Both the position numbers and the translations under genes were made by a program. Positions 1 to 9,332 of a DNA stretch of 32,290 bases are shown here, in pieces. Each line of letters begins with the position of its first letter. The stretch's first letter is position 1. A model generated the notes under the pieces. The model saw only the letters and a list, made by a program, of their open reading frames with translations, was not told the origin of the DNA and did no database searches. Source of the DNA: Trichlorobacter lovleyi (lineage in GTDB: Bacteria; Desulfobacterota; Desulfuromonadia; Geobacterales; Pseudopelobacteraceae); NCBI GenBank assembly GCA_020721175.1, contig DYNH01000003.1:1-32290 (forward strand). The letters run 5' to 3'.

Positions 1-2
1 TA

Positions 3-200
3 CCACATATTCATGCCTCATTTGGAGATGATGACGCTATTTTCTCTATAGAAGATGGCGAAATCCTTGATGGGAAACTACCCATAAACAAGCGAAAACT
101 GGTTGAGGCCTGGATTGAAATTCACAAAGATGACCTTGTGACTGATTGGCGTCTTGCTGTTAGCGGGCAAAACCCAATACCGATTAAACCATTGGAGTGA
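3..200 (+). CDS. DUF4160-like protein, C-terminal part (5' end outside window)
   Basis: Open frame from the window edge: PHIHASFGDDDAIFSIEDGEILDGKLPINKRKLVEAWIEIHKDDLVTDWRLAVSGQNPIPIKPLE*. It has the PHxHA(x)YG-like motif and the W...H.D.L..NW pattern, and sits just upstream of a DUF2442-like gene. Confidence 0.7.
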   Translation, partial: PHIHASFGDDDAIFSIEDGEILDGKLPINKRKLVEAWIEIHKDDLVTDWRLAVSGQNPIPIKPLE

Positions 201-202
201 TT

Positions 203-436
203 ATGAAAAAAATAATAAGTGTTTCCCCTCTTGAAGGGAAAAAAGTAGCGGTCGTTTTTTCAGACGGTATTTCCGGTGTTTTTGACGTTGCTCCATATAT
301 CCGAAGCGAGTTTTTTAAGCGACTTGAAGATGACTCCTATTTCAATCAAGTACGCCTTTTCTTTTCTGGAATAGGCTGGCCAGATGGGCAGGATCTTGGC
401 CCCGATACAATTGAAGCTGATTTGCAGACGACTTGA
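203..436 (+). CDS. DUF2442-like protein
   Basis: 77-79 aa ORF MKKIISVSPLEGKKVAVVFSDGISGVFDVAPYI...GIGWPDGQDLGPDTIEADLQTT. The V.F.DG..G..D..P and W..G.D..PD.L motifs are typical of DUF2442. Confidence 0.75.
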   Translation: MKKIISVSPLEGKKVAVVFSDGISGVFDVAPYIRSEFFKRLEDDSYFNQVRLFFSGIGWPDGQDLGPDTIEADLQTT

Positions 437-445
437 TTTGTTTTG

Positions 446-487
446 TAGAAGGAATAACAGGATATGGGACTTTTGAAAGAGGCTCAA
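446..487. repeat. Half copy (right end) of the GCCTCTTTCAAAAG MITE-like repeat
   Basis: gaaggaataacaggatatgggacttttgaaagaggctca matches the right end of the 6862-6989 element (ggcaatgacaggatttgggacttctgaaagaggcat). Confidence 0.6.
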
Positions 488-515
488 ATGTCTCAATTAT
501 TCAAAGGAGCAACAT

Positions 516-1997
516 TTGACGCACTTCAATAAACGCACTCAACTGATCGCCGCAAGTTTTGTCGCAGCAGTCCTGGTGGCCGGATGTAATGGTAGCAACA
601 TTAGCGTTTCCAGCACGCCTGAATCTCCTACCCTGGTATGGGCCTCCTGCTCTGAAGAGAGCTTGCAAGGCTTGGAGTGTGCAACGCTAATCGTTCCAAA
701 GGACTACAACAACCTTACTAAGGGAAACTTCTCCTTGGCGGTGGTCCGCGCAAAGTCTACCGGGTCGGCTACCGAGCGGATCGGTACCCTCTTTTTTAAC
801 CCAGGCGGCCCCGGCGAATCCGGCGTCAGCCTTGCCAAAGTTGTGGCTGCTGCCCTTCCTCAGGAACTTCACACACACTTTGATTTCGTCACGTGGGACC
901 CACGAGGAGTGGCTCGTTCCTCTGGACTCTCAGAGTGCACCGATGGGAGCTACACGCTACCGACCACCGGACCGGTGAATTGGGCCGCTGTCGTAGACCA
1001 GATGAGAAACTCCGAAAAAGTCGCCAATGAAGCCTGCGCCGAACGCTACGCCGATATCGTCCCCTATATCAGCACAAATGCTACTGTTCGTGACCTCGAC
1101 CAGCTTCGCCAGGCAGTGGGAGATCCGAAGCTTACCTACTGGGGCACCAGTTACGGCACTCGCATCGGCTACGTCTACGCCCACAATTACCCTGACCGTG
1201 TGCGGGCGATGCTGCTGACTTCGCCGATCTCTCCCAATGCCACCTGGCCAAGCTTCGCACTCGGGGCCGGCACTGCACCCGACGACGCGCTGGGCTTCTT
1301 CTTTGGGAAACAATCAGTGGCCAAGCAGAACTACGACAGCGTGATTACATCACTCAACGATCAGGCGCTCACCCTCCCTTCCGGGGCTCAGGTGACGCAC
1401 TGGGACATTCAGGGAACGGTGGCAAGCGAAGTCAGGAGTCAGAGCAGTTACCTGTCTGCAACCAGTCTGCTCGCCACCGTTAACACGGCACTAAACGGCA
1501 CCACGTCCGAAAAGGCCCAAGCCAGGGCAACCCTCGACTCGATGGAGTGGCCGACCTCCTACTCTATACACGGCGGGGCGACGGCGTTCATCGGCTGTCT
1601 GGACTATCCCCAGCGCTTGACCCGCGACGAACAGGCCATACTCGCCGAACAGCTCCGCACTCAGGCGCCAATTTTCGGCTTCGGTGCCAGCCAGGGCCTC
1701 TTCTACTGCGAAGGAGTCAACGTGCGACCGGATCCGGTGCCGGTGAACTTCACAAACACGCAGACGAATATGCTTATCATGGGCAGTACCCACGATGCCC
1801 TCACGCCGTACAGTTGGGCCACCGAACTCTCACACAACTTCCTCAACAGCCGTGTGGTAACCTACGACGGTACTCAGCACACGCCATTCCTTTCTACCGG
1901 CTCCACCTGCGTGGACAAGCTGGGGATAGATTATTTAGTCCGGCTGAATCGACCGAACAACAACGTCAGTTGCCCGTACGTCGCCCCACCACAGTGA
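516..1997 (+). CDS. Secreted or lipoprotein alpha/beta hydrolase, S33 tripeptidyl-aminopeptidase-like (TAP C-terminal domain)
   Basis: 493 aa with a TTG start preceded by aaaggagc. Lipobox-like LVAGC, nucleophile elbow GTSYG, FNPGGPGESG oxyanion region, and a C-terminal TAP-like MGSTHDALTP...YDGTQHTPF. Confidence 0.85.
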   Translation: MTHFNKRTQLIAASFVAAVLVAGCNGSNISVSSTPESPTLVWASCSEESLQGLECATLIVPKDYNNLTKGNFSLAVVRAKSTGSATERIGTLFFNPGGPGESGVSLAKVVAAALPQELHTHFDFVTWDPRGVARSSGLSECTDGSYTLPTTGPVNWAAVVDQMRNSEKVANEACAERYADIVPYISTNATVRDLDQLRQAVGDPKLTYWGTSYGTRIGYVYAHNYPDRVRAMLLTSPISPNATWPSFALGAGTAPDDALGFFFGKQSVAKQNYDSVITSLNDQALTLPSGAQVTHWDIQGTVASEVRSQSSYLSATSLLATVNTALNGTTSEKAQARATLDSMEWPTSYSIHGGATAFIGCLDYPQRLTRDEQAILAEQLRTQAPIFGFGASQGLFYCEGVNVRPDPVPVNFTNTQTNMLIMGSTHDALTPYSWATELSHNFLNSRVVTYDGTQHTPFLSTGSTCVDKLGIDYLVRLNRPNNNVSCPYVAPPQ

Positions 1998-2129
1998 GGC
2001 AATCGTGTTAAAGTGAGATATACTTTGCACGGAGTTAAAATGCGTATCCCCATGCTTTCGTTCCCACGCGCTGCACCCTGTATATGAGGCATTACATTAG
2101 TGCTTCGCCCTTACTGCCACGACTAAGGC

Positions 2130-2158
2130 GGGCAAAGCAGATGAAACATGCTTTGCCC
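2130..2158. other. Perfect 10-bp inverted repeat (hairpin) in a convergent intergenic region
   Basis: gggcaaagca-gatgaaaca-tgctttgccc. No U-tract follows on either strand. Confidence 0.7.
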
Positions 2159-2196
2159 CACATAAACCGCATCAAGATGCTATTCGCAGTATAGTT

Positions 2197-4803
2197 TTAT
2201 TCTGTTTTTACAGATATGGCACCATCTTCATATACAACTTTCAAGACTCCTCCGTCCAAAACCTGACCGGAGATAATTGCCCTTGCTACCCTGGTCTCAA
2301 GCTCTCTCTGCAGATAGCGTTTCAAGGGACGTGCCCCATAGACTGGATCATATCCTGCCAGGGCCATCTGTCTGAGTACCTCATCACTTATTTCCAGAGT
2401 GATCCTACGTTCCTTAAGCCTTTCAACAAGCTGTCTGGCCAGCAGACCGGCTATCTTTGTTACTTCATCCAGATGTAGCGGCTTAAACAGCACAATATCA
2501 TCGACCCTGTTCAAAAATTCCGGACGGAAGGCATGTTTAAGCTCATTCATAACCGCAATTCTGGCACTTTCACTAATTTCGCCGTCCGGGGTAATACCTT
2601 CAAGCAGATGTGGAGCTCCTATATTTGAAGTCATTATTATTACAGTATTTTTAAAGTTTACAGTTCGTCCGTGACTATCTGTCACCCTGCCATCATCCAG
2701 AATCTGCAAAAGTATATTAAAAACATCAGGATGGGCCTTTTCAATCTCATCAAACAGCAGCACACAGTAAGGTTTGCGACGTACTGCTTCGGACAACTGC
2801 CCCCCTTCTTCATACCCCACATAGCCTGGAGGCGCTCCAATCAGACGTGATACTGCAAACTTCTCCATATATTCAGACATATCTATACGTACTATATTTT
2901 CTTCAGAATCAAATAGCGATTCCGCCAGGGTGCGGGCCAGTTCAGTCTTGCCAACCCCTGTAGGTCCCATAAATATAAATGAACCGATTGGCCGTTTGGG
3001 GTCTTTTATTCCAGAGCGGGCGCGCAGAACAGCATCAGCCACTAACTGCACTGCCTCATCCTGACCAATAACTCTCTGATGCAGAATTTCGTCAAGCTTT
3101 AACAGTTTATCCCGCTCGGTCTCAACCAGCCGGGTAATCGGTATACCTGTCCATCTTGAAACAATTTCTGCTATCTCGTCCTCCGTCACCTCTTCTCGCA
3201 GTAATTTCTGCCCACCCTGTTTATGATTAAGGGCTTCCTCTTCATTTTTAAGGGCATTTTCAAGACCAGGCAATTCTGAATATTTGAGTTTTGAAGCCTG
3301 TTCCAGATTATAGGAACGTTCAGCCTGTTCTATCTCCCGTCTAGTTTTTTCGATCTGTTCACGCAACCCCTGTACACGCTGGATAGCAACCTTCTCATTA
3401 TCATACTGCGCCCTCATGCTGGTTGCCTTTTCCCTCTCATCAACCAGCTCCTTGCGCAAACTGTCCAATCTATCCCGACTGGCCTGATCCTTCTCTTTTT
3501 TAAGCGCCTGTTCTTCAATCTCAAGCTGCATCACCCTGCGACTGATTGTGTCCAGCTCAGATGGAAGCGAATCTATTTCAGTGCGCAACATGGCGCAGGC
3601 CTCATCAACAAGATCAATAGCCTTATCCGGTAAAAAACGTTCTGTGATATAACGATGAGAAAGGTTTGCTGAGGCTACCAACGCATTATCCTGAATCTTG
3701 ACACCATGGTGGACTTCAAAACGTTCCTTAAGCCCCCGAAGGATCGAAACCGTATCTTCAACAGTCGGCTGTTCCACCAGCACTGGTTGAAAACGCCGTT
3801 CAAGCGCTGCATCTTTTTCTATGTTCTTGCGGTATTCATCCAGTGTGGTTGCGCCGATACAATGCAGTTCACCACGAGCCAGCATCGGTTTCAACATGTT
3901 ACCGGCATCCATGGCCCCTTCTGCCTTACCTGCGCCAACAATGGTGTGTAACTCATCAATAAACAGTATGATTCTACCTTCAGCCTGCTTGATTTCATTT
4001 AACACCGCCTTAAGACGATCTTCAAACTCGCCACGATACTTGGCGCCGGCAATCAGGGAACCCATGTCAAGTGCAAAAACCGTCTTGTTCTTAAGGCCTT
4101 CCGGCACATCACCTTTTACAATCCGCTGGGCCAGCCCTTCAACAACTGCGGTCTTGCCAACACCCGGTTCACCAATCAAAACAGGATTATTCTTGGTCTT
4201 GCGGGAGAGTATCCGGATTACCCTGCGAATTTCTTCATCACGCCCGATCACCGGATCCAGCTTGTCAGTGCGAGCCATCTTGACCAGATCGCGACCGTAC
4301 TTATCAAGCGCCTCGTAGGTTTCCTCCGGGTTTGCAGATGTTACCCTCTGATTGCCTCTCACCTCTGTTAATGCCGCCAACAAACGGTCGTGGGTAACAT
4401 TAAACTGTTTAAGTATCTTGCCGGCACCACTACCCTCCCCCTCAGATATCAAGGCCATCAGCAGATGTTCAACTGATACATACTCATCTTTAAGCCGCTT
4501 TGCCTCAGCCTCAGCAGCCACCAGCAGGCGGGAAAATCGCTGTGATACATATATCTTGCCAGGTTCAGCCCCTGGGCCTGAGATGCGGGCACGACGATCC
4601 AGCTCTGCCTCAACAGCCTTGCCAATCAACGGGAGAGCAACATCCATCTTGGCCAGGATACGGGGAACAAGTCCATTATCCTGATTAAGCAATGCCCACA
4701 GCAGATGTTCACCATCTACTTCAACGTGACCATAACTGGTTGCCTTGGTCTGGGCTGCTGCAAGGGCTTCCTGGGATTTTTGAGTTAAACGATTTATATC
4801 CAT
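2197..4803 (-). CDS. clpB: ATP-dependent chaperone ClpB
   Basis: Two AAA+ modules ([16 protein letters not shown]), Clp N-domain, ClpB middle coiled coil, and a conserved N-terminus [14 protein letters not shown] starting at 4803 (the 4890 ORF start is probably upstream read-through). Confidence 0.97.
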   Translation of the reverse strand: MDINRLTQKSQEALAAAQTKATSYGHVEVDGEHLLWALLNQDNGLVPRILAKMDVALPLIGKAVEAELDRRARISGPGAEPGKIYVSQRFSRLLVAAEAEAKRLKDEYVSVEHLLMALISEGEGSGAGKILKQFNVTHDRLLAALTEVRGNQRVTSANPEETYEALDKYGRDLVKMARTDKLDPVIGRDEEIRRVIRILSRKTKNNPVLIGEPGVGKTAVVEGLAQRIVKGDVPEGLKNKTVFALDMGSLIAGAKYRGEFEDRLKAVLNEIKQAEGRIILFIDELHTIVGAGKAEGAMDAGNMLKPMLARGELHCIGATTLDEYRKNIEKDAALERRFQPVLVEQPTVEDTVSILRGLKERFEVHHGVKIQDNALVASANLSHRYITERFLPDKAIDLVDEACAMLRTEIDSLPSELDTISRRVMQLEIEEQALKKEKDQASRDRLDSLRKELVDEREKATSMRAQYDNEKVAIQRVQGLREQIEKTRREIEQAERSYNLEQASKLKYSELPGLENALKNEEEALNHKQGGQKLLREEVTEDEIAEIVSRWTGIPITRLVETERDKLLKLDEILHQRVIGQDEAVQLVADAVLRARSGIKDPKRPIGSFIFMGPTGVGKTELARTLAESLFDSEENIVRIDMSEYMEKFAVSRLIGAPPGYVGYEEGGQLSEAVRRKPYCVLLFDEIEKAHPDVFNILLQILDDGRVTDSHGRTVNFKNTVIIMTSNIGAPHLLEGITPDGEISESARIAVMNELKHAFRPEFLNRVDDIVLFKPLHLDEVTKIAGLLARQLVERLKERRITLEISDEVLRQMALAGYDPVYGARPLKRYLQRELETRVARAIISGQVLDGGVLKVVYEDGAISVKTE

Positions 4804-4876
4804 TTTTTCCTCCGTCAGGGAGCGGTTGTGGTTAACTGTCAAGTTTTGCTCCCTTGATATTGAGTTAATCACCACT

Positions 4877-4890
4877 TTGACATAAGTCAA
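4877..4890. promoter_or_regulatory. Palindrome upstream of clpB (possible regulator site)
   Basis: TTGACATAAGTCAA: perfect 5-bp arms TTGAC/GTCAA with a 4-nt spacer, about 75 bp upstream of the ClpB ATG. Confidence 0.4.
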
Positions 4891-5220
4891 GACAGACGAC
4901 TAAAAAACAGCGCCCCTTTGTCAGGATCGCGTGGCAGCCTCACCTATCTATGTCAAAACAACCCGGGAGATGTAGGAAGAAAACCTGTGGTCACTGGCTC
5001 ACTGTGCCAGGCACAAATGGAGCAGATATTAAATGCGAGTGCCGCTGAAATAACTGATAAACCTTATCTATTCGTAACTGTTAAACACTGCCTGAAAAAC
5101 AGTCCAAAGTATCATCCAGAACAGAGTGAAGGATATGTTTTCAAGTTTTTGAAGCAAAAAAGCCACATCATATCCTTCGTTGTTACTCAGGATTACAGCA
5201 ATCTTGAATATGCTGAATAA

Positions 5221-5802
5221 TTAAGTTATTCCTTTTTTCAAAGGGTTATCACATAGAGGGCAGACAAGATATCTGACCGGAATGACAGTGTCACAAGGAA
5301 TATGTTCCTGGTCCAGTGCATCTTCAGGAAAAATCCAGACGGACCCTATCTTCAGTCTGGCGCAGATACTGCATCGAAATACAGTAGATGGGTTTGTTAC
5401 GACTGCAGGACTAAAGGAGATCGGTTGCTCAAAGCTTTCCACCCGCTCCAGGGTATGCTCAACCCTTACAACTCCATCAGGTTCTGGTATAAGCAGCATC
5501 TGCATATAACGTTTGAGTTCAGGCGAATCACAACGGTATTTACGAGACGGCGAATGACCAAGAATACGTGCCTGCTGTAATAATACCTGCATATACATGC
5601 GAGTTGAATCTCCCAAAATAAAGGAAAAGATATTATGCCCTATTACGCTGTCAGCCAATGTATTTTTGTCTGCATTGTTACTGATTGCAAAGCTGTTCCA
5701 TGCCTGGCTCACCTCTATAATAATATCATCCCGGTCCAGCAGATAGGTTATTAACCCGCGTTCTTTAACCTGTCCTTCTTTAACCATGCTGATATCAGAC
5801 AT
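5221..5802 (-). CDS. PAS-like sensor protein with C-terminal CxxC motifs
   Basis: 193 aa. N-terminal PAS-like ITYLLDRDDIIIEVSQAWNSFAISN...IGHNIFSFI, C-terminal CSIC and CPLC pairs suggesting metal binding. Confidence 0.55.
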   Translation of the reverse strand: MSDISMVKEGQVKERGLITYLLDRDDIIIEVSQAWNSFAISNNADKNTLADSVIGHNIFSFILGDSTRMYMQVLLQQARILGHSPSRKYRCDSPELKRYMQMLLIPEPDGVVRVEHTLERVESFEQPISFSPAVVTNPSTVFRCSICARLKIGSVWIFPEDALDQEHIPCDTVIPVRYLVCPLCDNPLKKGIT

Positions 5803-5844
5803 TGCCGTCCTCTGTAACCAAAGTGATAAGTTATTAAAAGGCCT

Positions 5845-6771
5845 CTATTTTATCCGTAACTGTAAAGCCTGATGATTAGTCCGCCACTCATCCAGGGCAG
5901 TTGAAATTGCATCAAGGGAAGAGAAGAAGCGGATTTCAGGACAAGCCTGCGCCAAATCTTGAATATGACCTCCGCCGGACCAGATTGAAACCCCAGGTGG
6001 CAGCTCTTTGCTGAGAGCCATCAAGGCCTGCTGCGCCCGCTTAAGAGGGAAAAGTGTGCTAAAGGAGAGCGCTATAATATCAGGGCAGAAATGGATGGTT
6101 GCCGCAACAATTTCACTGTTTGGCAGTTGCGGGCCCAGGAAGATCGCATCAGCATGTTCAAGTTTCATGGCAATCAGAGCCAGCAGCAGACCAAGATAAT
6201 GTTGCTCTCCGCTAAGAGTAGTCAGCAGTATTCGGGGAGGTTGCGTTGTAACAGACAGCAAACTCTGCGCCCTATCCAGCAACGTTTCAATTTTGCTCGA
6301 GTAGCAATGCTCATGGAACACATTCAGCTCACCACGAAACCATGCATCTCCAATAGCCTGATTCATCGGAGCAGCTACCCTGAAAACGAATTGCTCCAGT
6401 CCCTGGGTAATCATTACGTTGTTCAATAAACTGCTGAATGCATCAAGGTCACCTGTTTTCAACAGATTGATAGCCTGGTTGATAGTTTCTGTATCACCTG
6501 TTGTTGTTTTGGGCTGAAGACTAGCTGCCAAAGTATTCAACTCTTCTTCAGACAGCATCACTATCTTGCCAGGACGAAGTCCGTTGTCCAGCAGTTTTTT
6601 GATGGTCTTAAGCCGCTCAAGATCGGAAACAGAATATTCACGTTCATCATTATCACTGCGAAACGGTGTAGGAAAACCGTAGCGCCTTTCCCAGGTTCTC
6701 AGCAAATCTTTGGAAAGCCCTGTTACCCTTTCAACAATTCCGATGGATATTTTTTCTTCATTAAGTGGCAT
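5845..6771 (-). CDS. MerR-family regulator with cobalamin-binding domain (CarH/LitR-like)
   Basis: N-terminal MerR HTH (IGIVERVTGLSKDLLRTWERRYGFP). C-terminal B12-binding fold with GEQHYLG, and WFRGELNVFHEH = W-x9-EH as in CarH AdoCbl photoreceptors. Start placed at MPLNEEK (6771). Confidence 0.88.
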   Translation of the reverse strand: MPLNEEKISIGIVERVTGLSKDLLRTWERRYGFPTPFRSDNDEREYSVSDLERLKTIKKLLDNGLRPGKIVMLSEEELNTLAASLQPKTTTGDTETINQAINLLKTGDLDAFSSLLNNVMITQGLEQFVFRVAAPMNQAIGDAWFRGELNVFHEHCYSSKIETLLDRAQSLLSVTTQPPRILLTTLSGEQHYLGLLLALIAMKLEHADAIFLGPQLPNSEIVAATIHFCPDIIALSFSTLFPLKRAQQALMALSKELPPGVSIWSGGGHIQDLAQACPEIRFFSSLDAISTALDEWRTNHQALQLRIK

Positions 6772-6782
6772 AATGAAAAGAA

Positions 6783-6798
6783 TGTAACATACTTTACA
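6783..6798. promoter_or_regulatory. Candidate operator dyad for the CarH-like regulator
   Basis: TGTAA-CATACT-TTACA perfect inverted repeat just upstream of the 6771 start codon. Confidence 0.4.
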
Positions 6799-6861
6799 GC
6801 TCTTTGCCATACAGTTGAACCCATTTCAAAATATGCCCTTAATGATTGAATTCATATCAAA

Positions 6862-6989
6862 TGAGGCTCTTTCAAAAAGATTGTCATCCCTAATGCTTCT
6901 ATCGGGGATATGTGGTTTCAGGCGGTTACAAACCAGATTCCCGATTACCCCTCGGCAATGACAGGATTTGGGACTTCTGAAAGAGGCAT
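6862..6989. repeat. MITE-like element, about 128 bp
   Basis: Terminal inverted repeats TGAGGCTCTTTCAAAAAG / CTTCTGAAAGAGGCATA, with internal GTCATCCC...GGGGAT and ATTCCCGAT...GGCAATGACA palindromic segments. Confidence 0.75.
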
Positions 6990-7071
6990 AACCATCCGGA
7001 TAATACTGGTTTGCACTAAGCTGAAATGCATACTATACTGATCATCATCAATAAAAAGGAGTATAGCCCAA

Positions 7072-7554
7072 ATGACTACTTGTCCATGCGGCAGCACCAG
7101 AAGTTATTCAGATTGTTGCGAACCGATCATCAATGGGACCAATCCAGCCAGGACAGCAGAAGAGTTAATGAGAGCCAGGTATTCAGCCTATACCAGGGTT
7201 GAGATGGATTTTATTCTGGAGAGTACACACCCTGATCATCGTCAAGGTTATGATCCGGCAGGAACCAGGGCATGGGCTGAAAATTCGGAATGGTTGGGTC
7301 TTGAGATTATCGGTACCAAAGAAGGAACCAGTGAAGATTCTTCAGGAGATGTAGAATTTATCGCCCGTTTCAGGGAAAATGGCAATTTGCGCGAACACCA
7401 TGAAAATGCCATGTTTAAAAAGAAAAATGAAACCTGGTACTTCTGTGATGGCAGGATTATCAAGCCCAAACCAATTTCTGTTACCAAGATTGGTCGTAAT
7501 GATATATGCCCTTGCGGCAGCGGATTAAAATACAAAAAGTGTTGTGGAAAATAA
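7072..7554 (+). CDS. YchJ family protein with two SEC-C metal-binding motifs
   Basis: [13 protein letters not shown] near the N-terminus, [15 protein letters not shown] at the C-terminus, and YchJ core [27 protein letters not shown]. Confidence 0.93.
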   Translation: MTTCPCGSTRSYSDCCEPIINGTNPARTAEELMRARYSAYTRVEMDFILESTHPDHRQGYDPAGTRAWAENSEWLGLEIIGTKEGTSEDSSGDVEFIARFRENGNLREHHENAMFKKKNETWYFCDGRIIKPKPISVTKIGRNDICPCGSGLKYKKCCGK

Positions 7555-7581
7555 CATCAAAAAGATATCCCCTTTCAAACA

Positions 7582-7678
7582 TGCCTCTTTCAAAAGATTG
7601 TCATCCCCGAATAACTTTATAGGGGAGCCATTCGTTTAAGTCAGTTAAATCTGGATTCCTGACTTTTGATAGAGGCTC
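7582..7678. repeat. MITE-like element, about 97 bp, second copy
   Basis: TIRs tgcctctttcaaaag / cttttgatagaggctca. Left end ttgtcatcccc matches the 6862 copy. Confidence 0.7.
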
Positions 7679-7689
7679 AGCTATTCCAA

Positions 7690-8781
7690 TCAACCTCCTT
7701 TAAACCTGACCAGAAACAGCTCCTTAAGATATATTTCTGCCAACTGTTTCTCTTCAGAAGAAAGAATTGTCTCTCTGACAGGCTTTAAAAACCGGCGCAG
7801 GAATCTTTTTGCCTGACTGTCCAGTGGTCGGTTTGCGTGGCCAAGACGGTCAATCGGTGTTGCCGCCACAAGGTGCAATCCTGAAACAGCCACCCTTAGC
7901 GCCGGATTAAGCAGCAGAAAGGATTCCTTTGATTTAGATGCTAAACCTTTGCAGTCACGTCCCAGATAGCAGATGATATTGGCACGGGGCTGTCGGCAAC
8001 GATTCAGCTCCCTTAAACGGATAATCTCTTTTTCAGGATCAGCCAGTGCGTCAAGATGTGTAAACAGCAACGGTTTCAGTCCGCTCTGTCCTGCCAGTTC
8101 CATAAACTCATCAATCCGGTAGGTTTTAACATTGGGATGCAGAAAAAGGTCGGCCAGTCCGGAATCGGTTTTGGCCTCCCAGGAAGATTCGACGTAGCTC
8201 CTTAACCTGCTTTCTGGCACGGCCTTACGAAGCATCTGCCTGATACTTGCGACATCACGCACCTTAAGCAACCGCATCGCTCGCCTGACAGATTCAGCCT
8301 CCTGTCTGGCATAACGACCATAGACCATCACCCTCAACACGCCACCTGGCAACAGACGTTGTTCCAATGCCCGCAGACCTGCCGCCGGATCATCCAGATG
8401 ATGCAACACCCCGAACGCCTCGATAAAGTGGTAAGGTCCCGGTGTTACCTGTTGATCAAGAAAATCTCCCTTTAACAGTCTGAGATTGAATCTGCCGTGT
8501 AAAAGACAGTGCAGGCGCGCACGCCTGATATTATTTGCAGCAAGATCAACGCCGGTAATTTCAGCCTTTGGATTGGAAAGCGACATCGGGTAAGGGGCAA
8601 AGGCACCACAGCCAGCCAACAGAATTTTACCTTCCTTTTCAGACAGGAATTCTCCGTTAAACCTGGCCCAGATGGCGGTCAGGTTCATGGCGTAGGTGTC
8701 GTATCTTTTTACTGAAGCAATGAGTGGGTAATGGGGGTATGGATTACGCTCGTAATGTCCTGTTACTTCACTGAAAGACAT
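7690..8781 (-). CDS. Class I SAM-dependent methyltransferase
   Basis: 363 aa with motif I ILLAGCGAFAPYPMSLSNPKAEITGVDLA and FIEAFGVLHHLDDPAAGLRALEQRLLPGGVLRVMVY. Confidence 0.88.
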   Translation of the reverse strand: MSFSEVTGHYERNPYPHYPLIASVKRYDTYAMNLTAIWARFNGEFLSEKEGKILLAGCGAFAPYPMSLSNPKAEITGVDLAANNIRRARLHCLLHGRFNLRLLKGDFLDQQVTPGPYHFIEAFGVLHHLDDPAAGLRALEQRLLPGGVLRVMVYGRYARQEAESVRRAMRLLKVRDVASIRQMLRKAVPESRLRSYVESSWEAKTDSGLADLFLHPNVKTYRIDEFMELAGQSGLKPLLFTHLDALADPEKEIIRLRELNRCRQPRANIICYLGRDCKGLASKSKESFLLLNPALRVAVSGLHLVAATPIDRLGHANRPLDSQAKRFLRRFLKPVRETILSSEEKQLAEIYLKELFLVRFKGG

Positions 8782-9281
8782 CTTGACTCCAGTCTGCCGG
8801 AAATTGCGGATTCTGGACGCATATAGGCCAGAAAGCGCTCCTCAAGCAGCTCTGCTGTGTCATAATGACCTTTAGCACGTAGTATTTGAATCACACATTC
8901 AGCAGTACAGAGTCCTGATTTCTTCTGGTTTTTTCTCAGATTATAACGAGACTCTTCAGAGGGTTTAAGGTTAATACGGCGAGCTTTAAGAAGATATGGG
9001 CTTCGCTGGTGTATCCTGCGTGCCTCATGCCATGTACCATCAATAATGATAAACTGACTGATGCCGGTCAAATCGTCTGTTTCTTCGCCTCCAGCACCAG
9101 GATATACCAAGACAACTCCCCCCTTTTCAATCTCTTCCACTATATTGTTTGGGGGATTCATTCGGTTCCAGCAGATCTGTTCTGCTGCTTCACCAAGCAG
9201 ATCAAGCACCAAACGTCCGGTATTGGATTTTTTTGGGATTTCTTTAAAGTGGGTTAACAGATATATTTTAAACGAAAGCAT
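8763..9281 (-). CDS. DTW domain protein (tRNA-uridine aminocarboxypropyltransferase-like), short N-terminus
   Basis: LLTHFKEIPKKSNTGRLV...IIIDGTWHEARRI...LRKNQKKSGLCTAE. The usual N-terminal Cys cluster is not present in this ORF. Confidence 0.8.
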   Translation of the reverse strand: MLSFKIYLLTHFKEIPKKSNTGRLVLDLLGEAAEQICWNRMNPPNNIVEEIEKGGVVLVYPGAGGEETDDLTGISQFIIIDGTWHEARRIHQRSPYLLKARRINLKPSEESRYNLRKNQKKSGLCTAECVIQILRAKGHYDTAELLEERFLAYMRPESAISGRLESRCLSVK

Positions 9282-9332
9282 CTTGAGAAATTTCCCTTTA
9301 AGCCGGACAGAAAACTGAGCCTGGCCAGTCCA

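Noticed and set aside
1547-2011. 154-aa overlapping plus-strand ORF
   Set aside because: Arg-rich shadow frame of the GC-rich hydrolase gene.
3821-4318. Plus-strand ORFs inside clpB (also 4352-4684 and others)
   Set aside because: Antisense shadows of a strongly conserved ClpB reading frame; low-complexity Ser/Arg-rich translations with no recognisable domain.
4918-5220. 100-aa ORF downstream of the clpB promoter
   Set aside because: No convincing RBS or domain; cannot distinguish a small gene from chance.
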